From NCBI GenBank assembly GCA_031283785.1, contig JAITBC010000231.1, forward strand, positions 1 to 12,477: a DNA stretch of 12,477 nucleotides. Direction: 5' to 3'. The DNA is from Tannerella sp. GTDB taxonomy: Bacteria; Bacteroidota; Bacteroidia; Bacteroidales; Tannerellaceae. The notes under the pieces are model-generated. The model was not told where the DNA came from and did not search any database. It saw nothing but the letters and a program-made list of their open reading frames with translations. Below, piece after piece: positions 8,134 through 12,477 of the stretch (its first letter is position 1; every line of letters starts with the position of its first letter). A program made the translations under genes and the position numbers.

Positions 8134-9642
8134 ATGAAATACAGAAATACCTCTCTATTTTTGTTATCGGCTTCTGCGCTGGTTACTCAAGCGCAGCAAC
8201 CCAATATAGTAATTTTCCTCGTAGATGATATGGGGCTGATGGACACTCAAGTGCCATTCATGGTCGACACAAACGGGAAGCCGGTCCGGTATCCGCTGAA
8301 TGAATGGTATCACACGCCAAACATGGAACGATTAGCCAATCGGAGTGTCCGGTTTTCGACATTTTATGCACAAAGTGTAAGTTCGCCTACACGAGCCTCC
8401 CTCATGACGGGACAAAATGCGGCAAGGCATCATACCACTAACTGGATCAACTCCGAAACTAATAATAAAACGCCCTATGGCCCTGCCGGCTGGAATTGGG
8501 ATGGCATCAAAAAGCAGGACATTACTCTGCCGAAACTTTTACAACAGGCCGGTTATCGAACGATTCACGTGGGCAAGGCTCATTTCGGCTGTATAGGCAG
8601 CGAAGGCGAAAATCCGCAAAATATCGGTTTCGACATAAACATTGCCGGTTCCTCCATCGGACAACCCGGCAGTTATTACGGCGAATACGGATACGGACAC
8701 ATTAAAGGGAATAAGAAAAGGGCTGTTCCCGGACTGGAAAAATACCACGGTTCCACCACCTTCCTTTCCGACGCACTGACATCCGAAGCCATTGCCCGGA
8801 TAACGCAGGCAGTAGACGAAAAAAAACCGTTTTTTCTCTATCTGGCACATTATGCCGTACACGCACCCTTTGAAGCCGACAAGCGTTTCCTTGCCCATTA
8901 CACCTCTGCCGACAAAACTAACAATGCAAAGGCTTTTGCCACCCTGATAGAGGGAATGGATAAATCGCTTGGAGATATCATGGATAAATTGAAAGATTTG
9001 GGCATTGCAGAAAACACGTTAATCATCTTCCTGGGCGACAACGGCTCCGATGCTCCCTTAGGCGATGAAAAAGGACACTTCTCTTCCGCTCCGTTACGAG
9101 GGAAAAAGGGAACGGAATATGAAGGCGGTACCCGAGCCCCGCTGATTATCGGATGGGCCGAACCGGACAGTAAAAATCCTCTTCAGGAAACGCTTCCCGT
9201 CAAACAGGGATATATCCAGCAACAACTGGCCACCGTGATGGATATTTTTCCCACCGTGCTTTCTCTGACCGGAGTAGAGAATCCGGCAAATCATCCGATT
9301 GATGGATTCGACCTAAAAACACAATTGTACGGAAAAATAAATAAAAAACGTACGGAAACATTTCTTATGCACTTTCCGCATGCGCACCGCGGCAATTATT
9401 TTACTTCTTACCGTAATGCCGGCTGGAAATTGATCTATTGGTATCACCCCGAAGATCCGGCACATCCCACATATGAACTGTATCATATCACCGCAGATCC
9501 TTTTGAAACGAACGATTTGTCCGGCAGCAACAAACAAAAATTGACATCCATGATAAAGCAAATGGCCGATCAGTTGACAAAAGAAGGTGCGCTCTATCCG
9601 GAAGATGCCAATGGAAACGGGATAAAACCCGTGATTCCGTAA
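8134..9642 (+). CDS. Secreted/periplasmic S-type family S1 sulfatase
   Basis: A 502-residue sulfatase with a signal peptide likely cleaved after VTQA (residue 20), placing it in the periplasm or at the surface. The active-site signature is SSPTRASLMTG, where Ser83 should be converted to formylglycine, making this a Ser-type enzyme that needs the radical-SAM maturase anSME (not in this window). Other expected residues are present: D31 and D32 (VDDMG), R87, K148 and H150 (VGKAHFG), H243 (AVHAPFE), D302 and N303 (LGDNGS), and the lysine pair in LRGKKG (324-325). Length and motif order are normal, so the enzyme looks active. It hydrolyses a sulfate ester, probably from a host or algal glycan; the position and sugar cannot be read from the sequence. 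It follows susD by 88 bases without an evident terminator and is probably in the same transcript. Confidence 0.93.
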   Translation: MKYRNTSLFLLSASALVTQAQQPNIVIFLVDDMGLMDTQVPFMVDTNGKPVRYPLNEWYHTPNMERLANRSVRFSTFYAQSVSSPTRASLMTGQNAARHHTTNWINSETNNKTPYGPAGWNWDGIKKQDITLPKLLQQAGYRTIHVGKAHFGCIGSEGENPQNIGFDINIAGSSIGQPGSYYGEYGYGHIKGNKKRAVPGLEKYHGSTTFLSDALTSEAIARITQAVDEKKPFFLYLAHYAVHAPFEADKRFLAHYTSADKTNNAKAFATLIEGMDKSLGDIMDKLKDLGIAENTLIIFLGDNGSDAPLGDEKGHFSSAPLRGKKGTEYEGGTRAPLIIGWAEPDSKNPLQETLPVKQGYIQQQLATVMDIFPTVLSLTGVENPANHPIDGFDLKTQLYGKINKKRTETFLMHFPHAHRGNYFTSYRNAGWKLIYWYHPEDPAHPTYELYHITADPFETNDLSGSNKQKLTSMIKQMADQLTKEGALYPEDANGNGIKPVIP

Positions 9643-10192
9643 AAACGCATGAGATGCCGTATCTCTGCTACACAATAAGAGTGACGCCGTCTCGAAAGTT
9701 CGCCTTCATTCGGCTCGTCTTATTTTAGCCCAATCCGGCACGATCGTTCACATAACTACCACGCAATCAGGTTTATGCATTGGCAGCAACTCATCAATGG
9801 TAAGACTGCAGATTTTTTCTCATGGCGAGGGTTGACTGTTTAACCCACATTGCAGCTCTCAGCGAAGCAACAGTTAAATAACAATAAAAAAGCGAACAGT
9901 AAAAGGCGAAAAAATCACATACACTTATGTTCGTGAGCTGTTCGGCGGGGAAAAATGGCTGAAAAAGTGCCGTTTTCGACGGAATTTTCAATACTTGTAA
10001 GCCGAAAGCAGCAGCAATACCCTTTTTTACATTTGAAGGAGACATTGAAGACGTTACAATAATCAACAATGATTTCCGTAAAATAAAAGAAGTATATCAG
10101 TCCATCGGAACAGTCAACGAGAGAGAAATAAGAGTATTCGGAAACATCCGGTAATTTATCTCGACAGGTCGTTTTTCGTTTTTATTTTCGTG
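9643..10192. other. 550-base gap with no intact gene between the sulfatase and the AraC-family gene
   Basis: No convincing intact gene or RNA lies here on either strand. A short dyad GAGAT-GCCGT-ATCTC (9651-9665) follows the sulfatase stop but lacks a T run, so it is at best a weak terminator. The second half (about 9878-10154) has coding-like composition in more than one frame and is listed separately. Near 10161-10187 a tiny CGACAGGTCG dyad is followed by T-rich sequence on the + strand; the stem is too short to call. The two flanking genes are convergent (+ then -), so both 3' ends point into this gap. Confidence 0.5.
9878..10154 (+). pseudogene. Possible frameshifted relic of an unidentified gene
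   Basis: Two adjacent + frames each read as plausible soluble protein. The first (9878-9997) includes GEKITYTYVRELFGGEKWLKK. The second (9963-10154, ending in TAA) includes IPFFTFEGDIEDVTIIN and, further on, KIKEVYQSIGTVNEREIRVFGN. They overlap near 9962 in an A-rich stretch (GAAAAAGTG), which would be a natural place for a one-base slip. Neither frame has a clear ATG start, and I recognise no family. The sequence may instead be AT-rich non-coding DNA that merely translates well. The neighbouring deletion scars make a decayed gene reasonable, but confidence is low. Confidence 0.25.
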
Positions 10193-11041
10193 TTATGCGC
10201 GCATCAGGTGTCGTGACTGTCTGCGGAACTGGGTAGCATTCATTCCCGTCATGTTCTTGAAAAAACGACTGAAGAGGGCATGCTCTTCAAAACCGAGCAG
10301 GAAGGCGATTTCCTTCGACGACTTCGAGGTGTAGTACAGCAACCTTTCGGCTTCGGCAATGATACGGTTATGAATCACTTTGATGGCCGGCGGTCGGTGA
10401 TAGTAGGAGAGGATGTTGGCCAGTGTTTTGGACGACTTGTTAAGCATGTCGGCATATTCCTGCACCTGTTTTTTTTCACGGAAATGTTCGTCTACAAGCA
10501 TGTAAAATTTACGCATGATCTCGAAACGGACACAGCGTTGCGAAAATACGCCGTCTTTACTGCGTGCCAACCGGCAACAGAGGATAATGGTACGTTTGAG
10601 GATGATACGCAGCATTTCGTCCTGCATTGAATCGTGCAAGGCCAGTTCTTCGAGAAAGACATTGACTAAGCGGTTAAGTTTGAAAACATCCTCGTCGTTG
10701 ACACGGAAACTGATCACGTTTTGTGAACCGTTAAAAAGCAGTCCGTTGCAAAGGACCTCGCTGTCATGGTCAATGATATGGTAGAAACGGTTGTTAAACA
10801 GCATGGCGCGATAGCGTCCGCGTACGACCCCCAGTTTCATACAGTGCAGGTAAGAGAGCGAAACGATTTCGCCCGCGTGAAAAGTAAAGGATTCGTAGTT
10901 GATGGTCAATTCTACTTCCCCTTCCGTAATCCAGATGAACTTGTAGAGCGTCTTGTCGCGCAACAGTTCCACATCTTTATCAAGCGAATCGCACAGGATC
11001 AACTTGCTCTTAATTTTTGGATTTTCATACATATATTTCAT
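10193..11041 (-). CDS. AraC-family transcriptional regulator
   Basis: From the ATG at 11041 the protein has 282 residues. The N-terminal part (KFIWITEGEVELTINYESFTFHAGEIVSL) resembles the cupin-like sensing domain of AraC proteins. The C-terminal hundred residues form the double helix-turn-helix, with ADMLNKSSKTLANILSYY in the first unit and the family signature SSKEIAFLLGFEEHALFSRFFKNMTGMNATQFR in the second. The same frame is open up to an ATG at 11134, which would give 313 residues. I prefer 11041 because a TACGTTTG box lies at 11079-11072, inside that extension, and the extra 31 residues are basic and unlike the family start. It stands alone on the minus strand, with sulfatase genes on both sides. 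Local control of glycan or sulfatase genes is likely but not shown. Confidence 0.88.
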   Translation of the reverse strand: MKYMYENPKIKSKLILCDSLDKDVELLRDKTLYKFIWITEGEVELTINYESFTFHAGEIVSLSYLHCMKLGVVRGRYRAMLFNNRFYHIIDHDSEVLCNGLLFNGSQNVISFRVNDEDVFKLNRLVNVFLEELALHDSMQDEMLRIILKRTIILCCRLARSKDGVFSQRCVRFEIMRKFYMLVDEHFREKKQVQEYADMLNKSSKTLANILSYYHRPPAIKVIHNRIIAEAERLLYYTSKSSKEIAFLLGFEEHALFSRFFKNMTGMNATQFRRQSRHLMRA

Positions 11042-11071
11042 ATCGGTACTGATTAATAGAAAAAAATTTTT

Positions 11072-11079
11072 CAAACGTA
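11072..11079 (-). promoter_or_regulatory. Candidate -7 box (TAnnTTTG) of the AraC-family gene
   Basis: On the minus strand, 11079 to 11072 reads TACGTTTG, an exact match to the Bacteroidales -7 consensus. It lies 30 bases before the ATG at 11041, so the predicted transcript would have a leader of roughly 25 bases. A clear -33 TTG is not seen; only TTTTAAAA occupies about the right place. If real, it fixes 11041 as the start codon. Confidence 0.4.
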
Positions 11080-11310
11080 CGAATTTTTCTCGTATTTTAA
11101 AAGTAATTTTGCTCATAATTACAAACGCTTGCAAAAAAAGCTTTATAACGTTTGGTATGGGTAAGATATATTCACATGGATTATATGCCGACAGGCGTTT
11201 TCTATGAATGACGCCGGATTTATAAGGGCAGAAGCGACAAAGCCTCCTCCTTTCTACTCCAAACGGCGCAGGGTTGAATATGGAATATCCTTTATGTCAA
11301 ATGTTTAACA

Positions 11311-11328
11311 TGCAAGGAAGCGCTTGCA
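11311..11328. repeat. Inverted repeat TGCAAG-N6-CTTGCA with AAGCGCTT core
   Basis: TGCAAGGAAGCGCTTGCA has 6-base arms, and the inner AAGCGCTT is itself palindromic. Its right half CGCTTGCA recurs exactly at 11126-11133, close to the AraC-family gene. The arrangement looks like an operator with a second half-site, possibly for autoregulation. Chance is not excluded. Confidence 0.35.
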
Positions 11329-11517
11329 GGATTTTCAGGCATATCGTTTCGTTTCATTCCAAGATTCATATCGAAAAATGCCTGTTGGCACACAGCGTTT
11401 CCTGAGTATTCACACGATTCGTCATAGAGCCGCAAAATCTCTCACTTTATTGTTTTTGAAACTTAATAACTATCTATCTTAACAACGCCCGTTTTTTCAT
11501 TCAATCAGCGCGTCTAC

Positions 11518-12477
11518 TTACAGTGTATCGATGGTGACTTTTTCCATTTTGCCGGTAAACGTAAAGGGCGACTTATAAGCGGCAGATACGGATGTTCCGA
11601 AGTTACGTCCCGCCTGAATGACAATCCATGATAACGGATTCATGATCGGCAGTTGCGCTCCGATCTCTATGGCAATTACCTTTTCGCCGTTAACAGATAG
11701 TGTTACGGTTTTGTTTTTCAGTATTTCATCGCCTGTCGAGACGACATCCGCTTTGAATATGACTTTCCCGGATGGAATGGTTTTTTTCGGCTGTACCGTA
11801 ATCTGTTTTCCGGCCGTATTCGAAGCATTGACAAACTGAAATCCTAATGCTTCGGCATACGAACGGCCTCCGAGACACAGCACGAGTTGTTTTCTGCCGT
11901 CAAAAACAAATCTGTTTGCGTTTACCCACTGATCTTTCAACGGGAATATATTGTATTCCCATGCTTCGGATTCGAACAGTTCGGCTAACTCCCGCACTTT
12001 TTCCGGATAACGGTCTGCAAGGTCGACCGTTTCATTGAAATCCTCGCGTACGCGATAGATGTGTTCCATCCTCATAATCGGGATATCCCTTGTAAAAGCG
12101 GAAGGGCGTATTCGTAGCAGCAGCCCATCCCTACGGATAATGAGCAAAGGAATATTCCAAACCCAGCAAATCCAACTGTTTCAGTTCGTCGGCTATGATT
12201 TGTTCTTTGGAAGCGTTCGGGTCATGCGGCAAAAAACGACCTAATTCCCATCCGGAACCTTCCGCGCCGTTATCGCCGACGGAAAGGACAATCAACGTGT
12301 TATCCAACTGTCCGATCTGTTCGATGAATTGAATGATCCGGCCTGCTTCGCAATCAGTCTGGGCGGCAAATCCGGCATATACTTCCATCTGACGCGCATA
12401 CGCTTTCTTTTCGTCGGCGGACAATTGTTCCCACGATTTTACGGAAGGGTTTCGGGGCGGCAGCTTCGTGTTTTCAG
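11518..12477 (-). pseudogene. Decayed family S1 sulfatase (nonsense codon plus internal frameshifting deletion; 5' end outside window)
   Basis: Reading the minus strand from the window edge gives mid-sulfatase sequence: NPSVKSWEQLSADEKKAYAR, QMEVYAGFAAQTD and LDNTLIVLSVGDNGAEG (the metal-binding DN). A TAG at 12133-12131 then interrupts it after EYSFAHYP. The same frame continues past the stop with family sequence GWAAATNTPFRF, so the TAG is a real internal nonsense codon. Near 12055-12070 the frame breaks and jumps to YRVREDFNETVDLADRYPEK, which in relatives lies roughly 100-130 residues later. The C-terminal domain follows (GEKVIAIEIG, SAAYKSPFTFTGKMEKVTI) to the TAA at 11520-11518. A second shortening is possible near LVLCLGGR, where the C-terminal domain seems compressed. 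This is an arylsulfatase of a different subgroup from the intact enzyme at 8134. Two independent lesions make inactivity nearly certain. The formylglycine motif would lie beyond the window. Confidence 0.88.

Larger units (their letters stand above)
11042..11517. other. Intergenic region upstream of the AraC-family gene (476 bases)
   Basis: This stretch separates the start of the AraC-family gene from the 3' end of the sulfatase pseudogene; both read on the minus strand. It holds the candidate AraC promoter, a repeated CGCTTGCA octamer, a TGCAAG-N6-CTTGCA inverted repeat, and a looser long dyad with arms CAGGCAT (11336-11342) and ATGCCTG (11378-11384). A 34-codon + strand frame from an ATG at 11204 to the TAA at 11306 is present, but I cannot support it as a gene. 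The part from about 11385 to 11517 shows nothing I recognise. Confidence 0.5.

Noticed and set aside
9651..9665. Hairpin GAGAT-GCCGT-ATCTC after the sulfatase stop as a terminator
   Set aside because: The stem is only 5 base pairs and no T run follows on either side, so it does not meet the usual pattern of an intrinsic terminator.
9794..10069. A 91-codon minus-strand open frame in the gap after the sulfatase gene
   Set aside because: It has no recognisable domain, its composition is irregular, and it overlaps + strand sequence that looks more protein-like. There is no supporting promoter or coupling.
11041..11134. 31-residue N-terminal extension of the AraC-family regulator
   Set aside because: A TAnnTTTG box lies within it, and the ATG at 11041 gives a normal family start, so the extension is probably 5' untranslated or promoter DNA.
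12061..12147. Minus-strand ATG at 12147 as a true start of a separate 209-residue protein
   Set aside because: The first ~28 residues are an out-of-frame reading of sulfatase sequence (GWAAATNTPFRF in the correct frame). The protein is the tail of a broken sulfatase, not a new gene.
1..12477. CRISPR array, tRNA, rRNA, or complete insertion sequence with terminal repeats
   Set aside because: No regularly spaced repeats, cloverleaf-like segments, rRNA motifs, transposase domains or paired terminal repeats were seen on reading both strands.

Overview
The window looks like a chromosomal segment from a member of the Bacteroidota, most likely the order Bacteroidales. The evidence is a hybrid two-component system (HTCS) regulator, a SusD-family lipoprotein next to a SusC remnant, a FecI-like ECF sigma remnant, Ser-type sulfatases, and candidate promoters matching the Bacteroidales -7 box TAnnTTTG. 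Start codons mostly lack strong Shine-Dalgarno sequences. The species cannot be told from the sequence.

Region 1 (1-1902, + strand) is the end of a tightly packed operon. It holds the C-terminal part of a polytopic membrane protein, a UbiA-superfamily polyprenyl-phosphate phosphoribosyltransferase-like enzyme, and an HAD-IB phosphatase. The genes overlap by a few bases. By analogy with decaprenyl-phosphoryl-ribose synthesis they may make and dephosphorylate a polyprenyl-linked pentose.

Region 2 (1913-5935, +) is one very large intact HTCS gene: a periplasmic two-propeller sensor, Y_Y_Y domain, membrane helix, histidine kinase, receiver and AraC DNA-binding domain on one chain. Such proteins normally control nearby polysaccharide-utilization loci (PULs).

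Region 3 (6007-9642, +) is a damaged PUL. The first ~76 codons of an ECF sigma gene are joined to the last ~50 codons of a SusC (TonB-dependent receptor) gene. The simplest explanation is one deletion that removed the rest of the sigma gene, nearly all of susC, and whatever lay between (commonly a FecR-type anti-sigma gene). An intact susD and an intact secreted S-type sulfatase follow. The locus therefore keeps a glycan-binding lipoprotein and a desulfating enzyme but has lost its own outer-membrane transporter in this window.

Region 4 (9643-10192) is a 550-base gap with coding-like but frame-broken sequence that I could not identify.

Region 5 (10193-11041, - strand) is an intact AraC-family regulator with a candidate TAnnTTTG promoter that favours the shorter start. 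A 476-base gap upstream of it carries small inverted and direct repeats.

Region 6 (11518-12477, -) is a second, different sulfatase that is clearly a pseudogene. It has an in-frame TAG stop, then a frameshifting internal deletion that removed most of the region between the catalytic-domain middle and the C-terminal subdomain. Its 5' end lies outside the window.

Overall, this is a sulfated-glycan utilization region, well stocked with regulators (HTCS, ECF remnant, AraC), that is being eroded by deletion. I see no CRISPR array, tRNA, rRNA, complete insertion sequence or obviously new defence-type system. The most notable signal is the sigma::susC deletion scar combined with the decayed second sulfatase.
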